Shown here one piece after another: positions 1 through 7,366 of a stretch of DNA of 28,908 nucleotides. This DNA is from an uncultured Erysipelotrichaceae bacterium (GTDB taxonomy: Bacteria > Bacillota_I > Bacilli_A > RF39 > UBA660). Location of the stretch: positions 1 through 28,908 of the forward strand of contig CACXJP010000009.1 in assembly GCA_902768065.1 (NCBI GenBank), in the 5' to 3' direction. The notes under the pieces were generated by a model. It had not been told where the DNA came from. It ran no database searches and saw only the letters and a program-made list of their open reading frames with translations. A program made the position numbers and the translations under genes. Numbering within the stretch: position 1 is the first letter of the stretch; the number at the start of each line of letters is the position of its first letter.

Positions 1-194
1 GCTTGTCTTGTTGTTCCTAATTTATCAGCAATTTCCTGAGCAGACATCTTAATATTACCATCTTTATCAAAACGCATATTATATATTTCAAGTTGTTTAG
101 AAGTAAGTATATTCTCAACATGTCTGTAAAAAGTTTTTTTTGAAATTTTCATAGAATAAAAAATATCTGCAATAAAATCTTTTCTTTTTTTCAT
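1..194 (-). CDS. Partial HTH protein, sigma-70 region 4-like
   Basis: The gene starts at ATG 194 on the minus strand and runs off the left edge, so only the first 64 residues are visible. A good AGGGGA ribosome site lies just upstream. The visible part begins MKKRKDFIADIF and contains a stretch reading LTSKQLEIYNMRF, then SAQEIADKLGTTRQ. That resembles the helix-turn-helix of sigma-70 region 4 or a related DNA-binding protein (compare LTxRQxEIxxLR...SxxEIAxxLGxSRQ). The N-terminal half is short and basic and shows no sigma region 2, so this may be a small regulator rather than a full sigma factor. It has its own promoter candidate right behind the terminator of the neighbouring arginase-like gene. 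Its function cannot be assigned without the missing C-terminus. Confidence 0.6.
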   Translation of the reverse strand, partial: MKKRKDFIADIFYSMKISKKTFYRHVENILTSKQLEIYNMRFDKDGNIKMSAQEIADKLGTTRQ

Positions 195-225
195 ACAAAT
201 TCCCCTTTATCAAAAATCAAGCCAT

Positions 226-254
226 ATTATATCAAAAAATACTGAAAAAGTCCA
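226..254 (-). promoter_or_regulatory. Promoter for the HTH gene
   Basis: On the minus strand, TGGACT (249-254) and TATAAT (226-231) are separated by 17 bp. Transcription would begin near 219, about 25 nt before the ATG at 194. The -35 box lies right after the T-tract of the upstream terminator. Confidence 0.5.
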
Positions 255-279
255 CAAAAAAACATATTAGTAATATGTT
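254..279 (-). terminator. Intrinsic terminator of the arginase-like gene
   Basis: On the minus strand AACATATTA and TAATATGTT (arms 271-279 and 261-269) form a perfect stem around one central base. A run of T follows at 262-256. The stem overlaps the gene's TAA stop codon (267-269). Confidence 0.65.
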
Positions 280-1172
280 CTTTGTTCCCATTTTTGTTTT
301 CTTTCAGCAGCAACAATTATCTGAGTAACTATATTTAAGGCAATTTGTTCTGTCTTTCTATCTACATCTCTAAGAGGATTGAATTCAACTAAATCAAAAG
401 ATAGAATATCTTTAATGTGTTTAACTAAGTATGCATTAATCTCCATTGCTTCTTCTTCTGTAAGTCCATCAAATGATGGAGAGGAAACACCAGGAGAAAT
501 ATCTGGATCAATAATATCTATATCAAAAACAACATGAATTCCTTTTGTTTTGTAGTTGGCAATTTTAAATGCTTTATCAAGTACAGCCTCAATACCTTTT
601 TCTCTGATATCATTATCAGTAAATATTGTTACACCGGAATATCTAACATTATCCTTTTCCTTATCATCTTGTTCTCTTCCACCGATGATAACTGTTTTAG
701 AAGGCTGAATTATCTTTCCATCAAAGTAAGATCTTAATTCATTACATTTATATCCATTGACAGCAGCTAATGAAAGTCCGCATATATTACCACTAGTAGT
801 AGATTCAAATGTATGATAATCACAGTGAGCATCAATCCATATCAGTCCAACATCAACATTTGCTTTTGCTGAAGCAAGAGTAGAAGCAATAGAAACAGAA
901 CTATCTCCGCCAATTACAATAGGGAAGCATTCTTCCTTAATTTTATCTACAATCTTTTTATAAAGTTCTTGGTTAAAACTTTCAATTTCATATTCATTTT
1001 TCTTTCTATCTGACAAATTCCTACTTTTTATTATAGATTTATCTGCTTCAACAACTTCGCTTTCACCTTTATAAAAAGTCTTTAAATCATTCATCAATTG
1101 TACAGGACCTAAGCTAGCACCATCAATATGTACACCTAAGTCAGTACATGCACCAAAAACAACTGTTCTCAT
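267..1172 (-). CDS. Arginase-family (ureohydrolase) protein, atypical
   Basis: This 301-residue protein has the length and fold signatures of the arginase/agmatinase/formiminoglutamase family, which hydrolyses guanidino or formimino groups at a two-manganese centre. Visible motifs: GGDSS (88-92), DAHCDYH (114-120), SGNICG (127-132), FDIDIIDP (216-223) and FDLVEFNP (259-266). The metal-binding aspartates of DAHCD (D114, D118), H116, D217 and D219, and the guanidinium-binding E263, are present. Two positions that are normally histidine are not: the GGDHS histidine (a Mn ligand, H101 in human arginase I) is S91, and the SGNxHG histidine (H141) is C131. It may therefore bind a single metal, use another substrate, or be inactive. 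Start ATG 1172 has GGTGAT upstream. RocF-like arginase is the nearest named relative, but activity is not safe to infer. Confidence 0.8.
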   Translation of the reverse strand: MRTVVFGACTDLGVHIDGASLGPVQLMNDLKTFYKGESEVVEADKSIIKSRNLSDRKKNEYEIESFNQELYKKIVDKIKEECFPIVIGGDSSVSIASTLASAKANVDVGLIWIDAHCDYHTFESTTSGNICGLSLAAVNGYKCNELRSYFDGKIIQPSKTVIIGGREQDDKEKDNVRYSGVTIFTDNDIREKGIEAVLDKAFKIANYKTKGIHVVFDIDIIDPDISPGVSSPSFDGLTEEEAMEINAYLVKHIKDILSFDLVEFNPLRDVDRKTEQIALNIVTQIIVAAERKQKWEQRTYY

Positions 1173-1189
1173 ATCTTATCACCATAATA

Positions 1190-1218
1190 ATTTTATCTTA
1201 AAAAAAACAACATATCAA
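1190..1218 (-). promoter_or_regulatory. Promoter of the arginase-like gene
   Basis: On the minus strand TTGATA (1213-1218) and TAAAAT (1190-1195) are 17 bp apart. The expected start is near 1183-1185, giving a leader of about 12 nt that contains the ribosome site. Confidence 0.5.
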
Positions 1219-1256
1219 GGTTATTCCATAATTTTAATGTATAATAAATGAAAATA

Positions 1257-1265
1257 TGATATAAT
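1257..1265 (+). promoter_or_regulatory. Possible extended -10 promoter for the VanZ operon
   Basis: TG-A-TATAAT forms an extended -10 element, but no good -35 box is visible at the expected distance. A 6-bp inverted repeat (TATCCA 1265-1270, TGGATA 1280-1285) lies immediately downstream and could be an operator. It drives rightward transcription into 1325 if real. Confidence 0.35.
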
Positions 1266-1324
1266 ATCCAAGACATTCGTGGATAATAATTATAAATTAT
1301 GATATATTAAAATAAGGTGAGAAG

Positions 1325-1804
1325 ATGTACAAGAAAATAATCAAAATAATCATAGTATTACTGTGTATGATAACAATTTTTTCTTTTTCTTCAGACAATG
1401 AACAACAATCAAATAAAAAGAGTGATGGAGTAATAATAAGATTTACAAGAATTATAGTAGGACATAATCTATCAGAAAAAGAAAAAACAAAATATATAAA
1501 TAAATATGTAGTATTTGTAAGAAAAAGTGCTCATTTTACAATATATTTTATTTTAGGACTAAGTCTTATTTCACTAGTAAGAGAATATAGGCTTTTGGAT
1601 ATAAAAGCAATATTAATTGCGCTTATTATTGCAATACTATATGCATGTAGTGATGAACTGCATCAATTATTTGTAAGTGGTAGATCAGGACAAATAACTG
1701 ACGTATTACTAGATAGTACAGGATCATTTATTGGAATATATATTTATTATTTATTTTATAAGATAAGGAGAAAAAAGTATGAACAAGAAAAAACAGCTAG
1801 CTAA
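1325..1804 (+). CDS. VanZ-like membrane protein
   Basis: This 159-residue protein fits the VanZ-like family of small integral membrane proteins. VanZ itself gives low-level teicoplanin resistance in enterococci, but most family members have no known function. A hydrophobic N-terminal helix covers about residues 4-21, and three further membrane helices about 67-85, 93-110 and 127-147. Family-type features are the SFSSDNEQQS segment after the first helix, KSAHFTIYFILG in the second, and SDELHQLFVSGRSGQITDVLLDS in the loop before the last helix. AAGGTGAG precedes ATG 1325. The last 26 bp overlap the flippase gene in another frame, so the two are translationally coupled. The neighbours suggest a cell-envelope role; that is inference. 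Confidence 0.8.
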   Translation: MYKKIIKIIIVLLCMITIFSFSSDNEQQSNKKSDGVIIRFTRIIVGHNLSEKEKTKYINKYVVFVRKSAHFTIYFILGLSLISLVREYRLLDIKAILIALIIAILYACSDELHQLFVSGRSGQITDVLLDSTGSFIGIYIYYLFYKIRRKKYEQEKTAS

Positions 1805-3185
1805 AAATACAATAATTATCTTTTTTGGTAAAGTATGTACTCAGTTAATATCATTCTTATTACTTCCATTATATACTGCATATCTTGCTACTAGTGAGTA
1901 TGGAATTGTAGATTTAATTCAAACTTATGTAACATTATTAGTACCCATTATTACATTAGAATTAGAGATGAGTATCTTTAGATGGTTAATAGATTCTAGA
2001 GGAAAAGATAAAGAAACAGAAAAATTAATCAGTAATGACTTTTATATTTTATTCTTGAGTCTAGGAATATTTAGTATCTTATTTTTAATAGTAACATCAT
2101 TTGTCCATATACCATTCAGATTTATTATTTTAATTGATATTATTGTCTGTGTTTTATCAGGTAATTTCCTACAAATATCAAGAGGATTAGGAAAGATAAC
2201 GGACTTTTCAATCAGTTGTATACTGACAGGATTAACAACTGTAATTACTAATATAATATTAATTATATTTTGTCATATGCAAGCAGAAGGAATGATAATT
2301 TCAATGGCTCTAGCAAATGGAGTTTGTTCTTTATATCTTTTCTTAAGACTGAAATTATATAAAATGATAGATTTAAAACAAGTCGATCATAAATTATTAA
2401 AAGGAATGTATAAATATTCAATTCCACTAGTACCAAATGGAATAAGTTGGTGGATAGTAAATGTCTCAGATAGAAGTATTATTTCAATTGTCTTAGGAGC
2501 AAGCTTCAATGGACTTTATGCAATTAGTAATAAATTTCCAACAATCATTTCAAGCTTAACTGGTATCTTTAATTTAAGTTGGAGTGAGTCAGCATCTCTT
2601 CATATTAATAGTAAAGATAGAGATGAATTCTTCTCAGATATAACAAATACAATTATTAGATTGTTCTCAACATTAGGAGTTGGAATGTTAGCCTGTATGC
2701 CATTCATTTTCCCAATAATGATTAATTCAAAATATCATGATGCATACTTATATATTCCACCATTAGTAGTTGGAACAATATTCAATGTTGCAATCTGTCT
2801 TTATAGTCAAATATATCTGGCAAAGAAAATGTCCAAGCAAGTTGCATCAACGACAATTTTAGGTGCAGTTATAAATATTTTAATAAATGTAGTGTTTATC
2901 AAATATATTGGTTTATTTGCGGCATCTTTATCAACAATGGTATCCTATATGGTAATGGCTATATATAGACATTTTGATTTAAAAAAGTATGTAAATATTA
3001 AGATAAGTAAAATGTTATTAGTAAAAGTATTCTTAATGTTTACCCTAATTAGTATAAGTTATTATATTAATAATGTTTATTTAAATATTGTAAGCTTAAT
3101 AATAGTTTGTATAGATGCCTATTTTTTAAATAGACAATTACTAAAGGATTCAATAAAAACAGTATTAAGCAAAATAAAAGGATAA
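1779..3185 (+). CDS. Oligosaccharide flippase (MATE/MVF-like, Wzx type)
   Basis: A 468-residue, almost entirely hydrophobic protein with about 12-14 predicted helices. It begins with the pattern typical of polysaccharide-biosynthesis flippases: NTIIIFFGKVCTQLISF, LLPLYTAYL and EYGIVDLIQTY. Such proteins move undecaprenyl-linked glycans across the cytoplasmic membrane. Conserved-looking internal stretches include SIPLVPNGISWWIVNVSDR (about residues 213-231) and a later helix pair with NILINVVFIKYIGL. AAGGAG precedes ATG 1779, which lies inside the VanZ-like gene. No glycosyltransferases lie nearby, so the cargo is unknown. A SpoVB/MurJ-like role is possible, but the sequence looks more like the Wzx/RfbX group. 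Confidence 0.8.
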   Translation: MNKKKQLAKNTIIIFFGKVCTQLISFLLLPLYTAYLATSEYGIVDLIQTYVTLLVPIITLELEMSIFRWLIDSRGKDKETEKLISNDFYILFLSLGIFSILFLIVTSFVHIPFRFIILIDIIVCVLSGNFLQISRGLGKITDFSISCILTGLTTVITNIILIIFCHMQAEGMIISMALANGVCSLYLFLRLKLYKMIDLKQVDHKLLKGMYKYSIPLVPNGISWWIVNVSDRSIISIVLGASFNGLYAISNKFPTIISSLTGIFNLSWSESASLHINSKDRDEFFSDITNTIIRLFSTLGVGMLACMPFIFPIMINSKYHDAYLYIPPLVVGTIFNVAICLYSQIYLAKKMSKQVASTTILGAVINILINVVFIKYIGLFAASLSTMVSYMVMAIYRHFDLKKYVNIKISKMLLVKVFLMFTLISISYYINNVYLNIVSLIIVCIDAYFLNRQLLKDSIKTVLSKIKG

Positions 3186-3189
3186 AAAG

Positions 3190-3219
3190 CATATAATTAC
3201 CTAGGTGATTATATGTTTT
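3190..3219 (+). promoter_or_regulatory. Palindrome covering the sigK ribosome site and start codon
   Basis: Positions 3190-3215 form a 26-bp palindrome with 12 of 13 Watson-Crick pairs and one G-T pair. The left arm starts CATATAATTACC; the right arm holds the ribosome site AGGTGA (3203-3208) and the ATG (3213-3215). Five T residues follow (3216-3220 approximately), so the RNA resembles an intrinsic terminator that would also hide the ribosome site. A protein-binding operator or a sigma-E-like -10 box (CATATAAT, 3190-3197) are alternative readings. Confidence 0.5.
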
Positions 3220-3896
3220 TATTTGATTTAATTAGAAGTTTAATATTATTTAGAGGAAGTTATTCTCAAGATGCATTTCTAGAACCATTATCAGAAAATG
3301 AAGAATTAGAATGCATAAAATTAAAAGATGTTGATAAAAATTCAAGAAATAAACTCATAGAACATAATCTAAGATTAGTAGCTCATATTGCAAAAAAATA
3401 TGATTCTAAATATATCGATAATGATGATTTGATAAGTATAGGAACAATAGGCCTTATTAAAGGGGTAGATACATATAAGGAAAATAGAAATGTAAAAATA
3501 ACTACATACTGTGCAAGATGTATTGATAATGAAATACTAATGTATTTTCGAAAAAACAATAAATATAAGAATGATATATCAATAAATGAGCCAATAGGTT
3601 ATGATAAGGATGGTAACCCTATAGAGATACTTGATGTAATTAAGATGGAAGCTGTTGATTTTTCTGATGATATAGAATTAAAAGATAATATTAATCTATT
3701 AATTAAATATTTAAATGTATTAACAAAAAGAGAAAGAGAAATAATAATAGATAGATATGGCCTTGATAATAAAAAATCTCTTACTCAAAAAAACATTTCA
3801 AAAAGACTTGGAATTAGCAGAAGCTATGTTTCCAGAATAGAAAAAAGAGCATTAACAAAACTATTAAGAGAATTTATAAAAGACAAGAGACTTTAG
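3213..3896 (+). CDS. sigK: Sporulation sigma factor sigma-K-like
   Basis: This 227-residue sigma-70 family protein matches the sigma-K/sigma-E group closely. It shows RNKLIEHNLRLVAHIAKKY (45-63), DLISIGTIGLIKGVDTY (72-88) and the region 2 segment TTYCARCIDNEILMYFR (97-113). It then has DISINEPIGYDKDGNPI (121-137), and a region 4 HTH with RLGISRSYVSRIEKRAL (198-214). In Bacillus, sigma-K drives late mother-cell genes and is made with a membrane-bound pro-sequence. Here a short hydrophobic leader (about residues 1-16) precedes YSQDAFLEPLS, which aligns with the known mature start (YVKNNAFPQPLS) of B. subtilis sigma-K, so processing looks conserved. The gene is intact, with no skin-type interruption. 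It lies 27 bp behind the flippase. Confidence 0.88.
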   Translation: MFLFDLIRSLILFRGSYSQDAFLEPLSENEELECIKLKDVDKNSRNKLIEHNLRLVAHIAKKYDSKYIDNDDLISIGTIGLIKGVDTYKENRNVKITTYCARCIDNEILMYFRKNNKYKNDISINEPIGYDKDGNPIEILDVIKMEAVDFSDDIELKDNINLLIKYLNVLTKREREIIIDRYGLDNKKSLTQKNISKRLGISRSYVSRIEKRALTKLLREFIKDKRL

Positions 3897-3899
3897 TAA

Positions 3900-3928
3900 T
3901 TTACAAAATTAAATTAATAATCTATAAT
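3900..3928 (+). promoter_or_regulatory. Promoter for the polysaccharide deacetylase
   Basis: TTTACA (3900-3905) and TATAAT (3923-3928) are 17 bp apart, five of six and six of six to the housekeeping consensus. Transcription would start near 3935, about 19 nt before ATG 3954. Confidence 0.65.
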
Positions 3929-3953
3929 TAATAATAGAGGTATAGGTGGTATT

Positions 3954-5339
3954 ATGAAATATTATGGAATTAATAGAAACTTTGTGTTTTGGAGTTTCCT
4001 TTTAGTTGTTTTTTTTGGTGGAATAGTATTAGTAAATAATTATTTATTTCCAAAAATTGATTTGAGGGGAGAAGAAACAATAACTCTAAATTATAAAGAT
4101 AAATATAAAGAAAGTGGTTATACTGCCAGTTTCTTAGGAAAAGATATTACTGATGAAGTATCTATAGATGGAAAAGTAAATACTACCAAATTAGGAGACT
4201 ATGATATAACTTATACAGTAGGAAAAGGATTGTTTAAAAGAAAAATAACAAGACATGTTCACGTAAGTGATACTGAAAAACCAAAACTAAGTATAGATAA
4301 AAAAGATATGTATGTGTGCCCTGATGCAAAACCACAAAAAGAAAATGTTAAAGCAACAGATAACTATGATGGCGATTTAACAAAGAAAATAAAAGTGAAA
4401 ATTGGTAAGGACAAAATAACTTATGCTGTAGAAGACTCAAGCAAGAATAAGACAGTAATTACAAAGAAAATAGTATATAAGGATATAGAAAAACCAGTAA
4501 TAACTTTAGAAGGAGAAAGTGAAGTATCACTTCTAGTTGGAGATGAATTTGTAGATTCTGGTTATAAGGCAACAGATAATTGCGATAAAGATGTAAAGGT
4601 TAAAGTTGATGGTAGTGTAAATTCTCAAGCAGAGGGGACATATGAATTAAAATATACCGCAACAGATGCTGCAGGAAACACAGCGACAGTATCAAGAAAA
4701 GTTGTAGTGTTTGATAACAAAGGAGTTATTTATTTAACATTTGATGATGGACCAAACGATGGTACAACAAATGTGATATTAGATATATTAAAAGAAGAAA
4801 AAGTAAAAGCAACCTTCTTTGTTACTTGTAAAGGACCAGATGAATTAATAAAAAGAGAATATGATGAGGGACATACCGTTGCTCTTCATACAGCATCGCA
4901 CGATTATTCAATTGTATATGCATCAGTTGATTCATATTTTAATGATTTAAAAAGAGTCCAAGATAGAGTAAAAAATATAACTGGATATGAATCAAAAATA
5001 ATAAGATTCCCTGGTGGAGCAAGCAATACAATAAGTAGAAGATATTCAAATGGAATAATGTCAACATTAACACAAGAGGTTCTAAATAGGGGATATAAAT
5101 ATTATGATTGGAATATATCTTCAGGAGATGCCGGTAATACAACGGATCCAAATGTAGTATATTCAAACGTTGTAAATAGTTTAAGAACAGATAGAGCTAA
5201 TATGGTTTTAATGCACGATATAAAACCATATACAAGAGATGCTTTAAGAAATATTATAAAATATGGAAAAAGTAATGGCTATAGATTTGAAAAAATAACA
5301 ATGGATACAGAAATGATAACTCAAAGAGTAAATAATTAA
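3954..5339 (+). CDS. Membrane-anchored Ig-domain polysaccharide deacetylase
   Basis: 461 residues. A basic N-terminus and a membrane helix (about 12-30) anchor the protein with its bulk outside. Three Ig-like modules of the DUF5011/HYR type follow (about 36-105, 106-177, 178-252), each with a pattern like GDYDITYTV or GTYELKYTATDAAGN. The C-terminal NodB domain (about 257-455) carries TFDDGP (262-267), HTASH (312-316), RFPGG (351-355), DWN (385-387) and LMHD (419-422). These supply the catalytic Asp/His pair and the D-H-H metal triad of carbohydrate esterase family 4. It probably removes N-acetyl groups from peptidoglycan or another surface glycan, which often raises lysozyme resistance. The Ig modules likely act as a spacer or wall-binding arm. 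Two zinc-ribbon genes follow closely. Confidence 0.88.
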   Translation: MKYYGINRNFVFWSFLLVVFFGGIVLVNNYLFPKIDLRGEETITLNYKDKYKESGYTASFLGKDITDEVSIDGKVNTTKLGDYDITYTVGKGLFKRKITRHVHVSDTEKPKLSIDKKDMYVCPDAKPQKENVKATDNYDGDLTKKIKVKIGKDKITYAVEDSSKNKTVITKKIVYKDIEKPVITLEGESEVSLLVGDEFVDSGYKATDNCDKDVKVKVDGSVNSQAEGTYELKYTATDAAGNTATVSRKVVVFDNKGVIYLTFDDGPNDGTTNVILDILKEEKVKATFFVTCKGPDELIKREYDEGHTVALHTASHDYSIVYASVDSYFNDLKRVQDRVKNITGYESKIIRFPGGASNTISRRYSNGIMSTLTQEVLNRGYKYYDWNISSGDAGNTTDPNVVYSNVVNSLRTDRANMVLMHDIKPYTRDALRNIIKYGKSNGYRFEKITMDTEMITQRVNN

Positions 5340-5348
5340 GGTGAGAAA

Positions 5349-5879
5349 ATGGATGTAAAAGAATTAGTACAAAAAGACAAAACATTTAGTAGTGAATTGT
5401 TTATTTCTAAGGCAAATAATATGGTAAAAAGATTATATAATGCAATTACTTTAAATGAATTAGAACATGTTGATCATTTTATAAGTGATAAAGTATATAA
5501 TGAAATTGAAACACAAATAAAAAAGGCAGCCTCTAAAAACTGTCAAATCATATATGATGAAATAAATGTAAATACAAGCATTTATGACATTAAAGAAGTA
5601 TTAAATTCTTATAAAATATTTGCTGACGTAGAAATACAATGTTTAAGATATACCAAGGAAAAGAATAGTGGAGCTATTGTAGGTGGTGATACTAACAATA
5701 GAATACATATTTCTAAATTGATTATTTTTAAAAAGAAAATAAATAATAGTGAACTAGTTACAAACAGATGCCGTGGATGTGGTACTACATATGACATTAA
5801 TTATAGTGGTATTTGTCCAGTTTGTGGAAGAACATATGATCTTGAAGAAATAGATTATTATATAGATGAAATAAGATAA
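5349..5879 (+). CDS. Tim44-like/zinc-ribbon protein (no membrane segment)
   Basis: 176 residues, no signal peptide and no membrane helix. The N-terminal part has the mixed helix-strand look of a Tim44/NTF2-like domain: helix with NNMVKRLYNAITLNE, then VDHFISDKVYNEIETQI, and later strands ending in SKLIIFKKK. The C-terminus is a zinc ribbon with two CxxC knuckles, CRGCG and CPVCG (about residues 140-161). It starts 9 bp after the deacetylase gene with GGTGAG upstream, and shares its domain plan with the next gene, suggesting a duplicated or paired function. I assign the Tim44-like domain by general pattern only. Confidence 0.55.
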   Translation: MDVKELVQKDKTFSSELFISKANNMVKRLYNAITLNELEHVDHFISDKVYNEIETQIKKAASKNCQIIYDEINVNTSIYDIKEVLNSYKIFADVEIQCLRYTKEKNSGAIVGGDTNNRIHISKLIIFKKKINNSELVTNRCRGCGTTYDINYSGICPVCGRTYDLEEIDYYIDEIR

Positions 5880-5891
5880 AAAGGTGTAGAA

Positions 5892-6797
5892 ATGAAAAAA
5901 ATATATATTGGTTTATTAAGTACAATTGGAATATTTCTTTTTGGAATAGCAATATCAACCATAGCAGGTAATCCTAATGTAGTATTAACTGATTCAGGAT
6001 GGGATACTAGTTATGACAGTGGTTCAAGTTATGACAGTGGTTCAAGTTATGATAGTGGTTCGAGTTATGATAATGATTATAGTTGGGATCATGATTACAA
6101 TAGTTCCAGCAGAACATCTAGTTATAGAACAAGTTCGAGTTCTAGTTCATCTACCGAAGCAATGATAATTTTATTATTTATATTGTTAATCAATATAATT
6201 ATTATAGTGATTATCTCAAATAATAATGGGGGAAAAACAAAAATTAAATCATATGAACCAAAAGTTGGAGATGCAGATATTGAAATTAAAAAGTATTTAC
6301 CTGATATGACTGAGGAACAATTATTAAAGATTTTATATAATAAATTTGTTGATATTCAAGTTGCCTGGATGAATTTTGACTATAATACTTTAAAAAAAGA
6401 CTGCACAAATGAATTGTATAATTCCTATAGATCAGATTTGGAAGTATTAAAACAAAATAATGGTCAAAATATAATGAGAGATTTTGAATGTAACAAGTAT
6501 AATATAAATGGAATAATAAAAGAAAATGACATAATAATAATTAAAATGTTTTTAGATTCATCTTTCTATGATTATGTAATAGATAGTAAAACAGGTAATG
6601 TTACTAGAGGAAACAGTGAAAACAAGATTAATAATAAATATGTATTAAATTTTATTGCTAAAAAAACTGATGAAAATGTTGTATGCCCAAGTTGTGGCGC
6701 TGATGTAGAAAAAGGCTTAACAGAATGTGAATACTGTCATACAATTATAAATCATAACTATGGTGATTTTGTACTTAGTAGTAAGAATAAAATCTAA
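5892..6797 (+). CDS. Membrane Tim44-like/zinc-ribbon protein with Ser/Tyr/Asp repeats
   Basis: 301 residues. A signal-like helix (about 4-24) is followed by a low-complexity exported segment with SYDSGS repeated three times and a Ser-rich stretch (about 35-90). A second helix (about 92-109) leads back to the cytoplasm. There a Tim44-like domain (about 125-250) contains DMTEEQLLKILYNKFVDIQ and WMNFDYNTLKKDCTNELYN. The C-terminus is a zinc ribbon with CPSCG and CEYCH knuckles (about 261-284). This resembles bacterial 'Tim44-like plus zinc ribbon' membrane proteins of unknown role. It starts 12 bp after its soluble neighbour, which carries the same two domains. A partner relationship is likely but unproven. 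Confidence 0.65.
   Translation: MKKIYIGLLSTIGIFLFGIAISTIAGNPNVVLTDSGWDTSYDSGSSYDSGSSYDSGSSYDNDYSWDHDYNSSSRTSSYRTSSSSSSSTEAMIILLFILLINIIIIVIISNNNGGKTKIKSYEPKVGDADIEIKKYLPDMTEEQLLKILYNKFVDIQVAWMNFDYNTLKKDCTNELYNSYRSDLEVLKQNNGQNIMRDFECNKYNINGIIKENDIIIIKMFLDSSFYDYVIDSKTGNVTRGNSENKINNKYVLNFIAKKTDENVVCPSCGADVEKGLTECEYCHTIINHNYGDFVLSSKNKI
6009..6074 (+). repeat. 18-bp tandem repeat encoding SYDSGS
   Basis: Three and a half copies of an 18-bp unit (agttatgacagtggttca) start at 6009, 6027, 6045 and 6063. The first two are identical, the third differs at two bases, and the last is partial. The unit is in frame, so copy number can change without a frameshift. Confidence 0.9.
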
Positions 6798-6798
6798 T

Positions 6799-6827
6799 TA
6801 GACAAACAATCCAAAATAATATATAAT
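6799..6827 (+). promoter_or_regulatory. Promoter of yqeG-yqeH
   Basis: TAGACA (6799-6804) and TATAAT (6822-6827) are 17 bp apart. The start would lie near 6834, leaving a short leader with GTAGGAG before ATG 6848. Confidence 0.7.
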
Positions 6828-6847
6828 AAACGTGTAGGAGTGATTGT

Positions 6848-7366
6848 ATGAGTTATTTTAAACCTACCAAGTATTATAAGAATATATATTCAATAGATTA
6901 CAATAAATTAAAAAAACTAGGCATTAAATGCCTTGTTTTTGACCTTGATAATACATTAGGCTTAATAATAAATAAATCATGTCCAAAAGAATCAATTGAC
7001 TTAGTAAAAAAATTAAAGAAGGATTTTATAGTAGTAGTATGTACGAATAATACGAGAAGAAGACTATCTCCTTATTTAGAGGAATTAGATATAGAAGGAT
7101 ATCCATGGAGTTTTAAACCAACCAGTTTTGGGTTAAGAAAGATAAAAAAGAAATATAGTTTAGAAAAAGAAGAAATATGTATTATAGGAGATCAACTACT
7201 TACTGATGTATTTTCTGGGAAGAACTATAATATTATGACAATACTTGTAGATTCACTGGGAAAAAAAGATTTAAAAGTAACAAAGATAAATAGAATAATA
7301 GAAAATATAATAATAAAGAAATATAATAAAAAGGGTATATTCAAGAGAGGTAATTATTATGAATAA
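6848..7366 (+). CDS. yqeG: YqeG-type HAD phosphatase
   Basis: 172 residues, the usual size for YqeG, a HAD superfamily IIIA phosphatase found next to yqeH in Bacillota. Motif I is VFDLDNTLG (30-38; D32 would be the nucleophile and D34 the general acid). Motif II is CTNNTRRR (about 65-72). The segment KPTSFGLRKI carries the motif III lysine, and GDQLLTDVFSGKN (about 118-130) gives the motif IV acidic residues. The natural substrate is not established. It overlaps yqeH by 8 bp, which supports a shared role in ribosome assembly or its control. Confidence 0.9.
   Translation: MSYFKPTKYYKNIYSIDYNKLKKLGIKCLVFDLDNTLGLIINKSCPKESIDLVKKLKKDFIVVVCTNNTRRRLSPYLEELDIEGYPWSFKPTSFGLRKIKKKYSLEKEEICIIGDQLLTDVFSGKNYNIMTILVDSLGKKDLKVTKINRIIENIIIKKYNKKGIFKRGNYYE

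Noticed and set aside
1265..1285. Inverted repeat TATCCA/TGGATA as a terminator or operator
   Set aside because: Six-base arms with a 9-nt gap and no T-run are too weak in AT-rich DNA to claim more than a note beside the promoter.
6009..6074. CRISPR-like short repeats
   Set aside because: The units are contiguous with no spacers and encode an in-frame peptide repeat. The array at 19110-19540 was rejected for the same reason.
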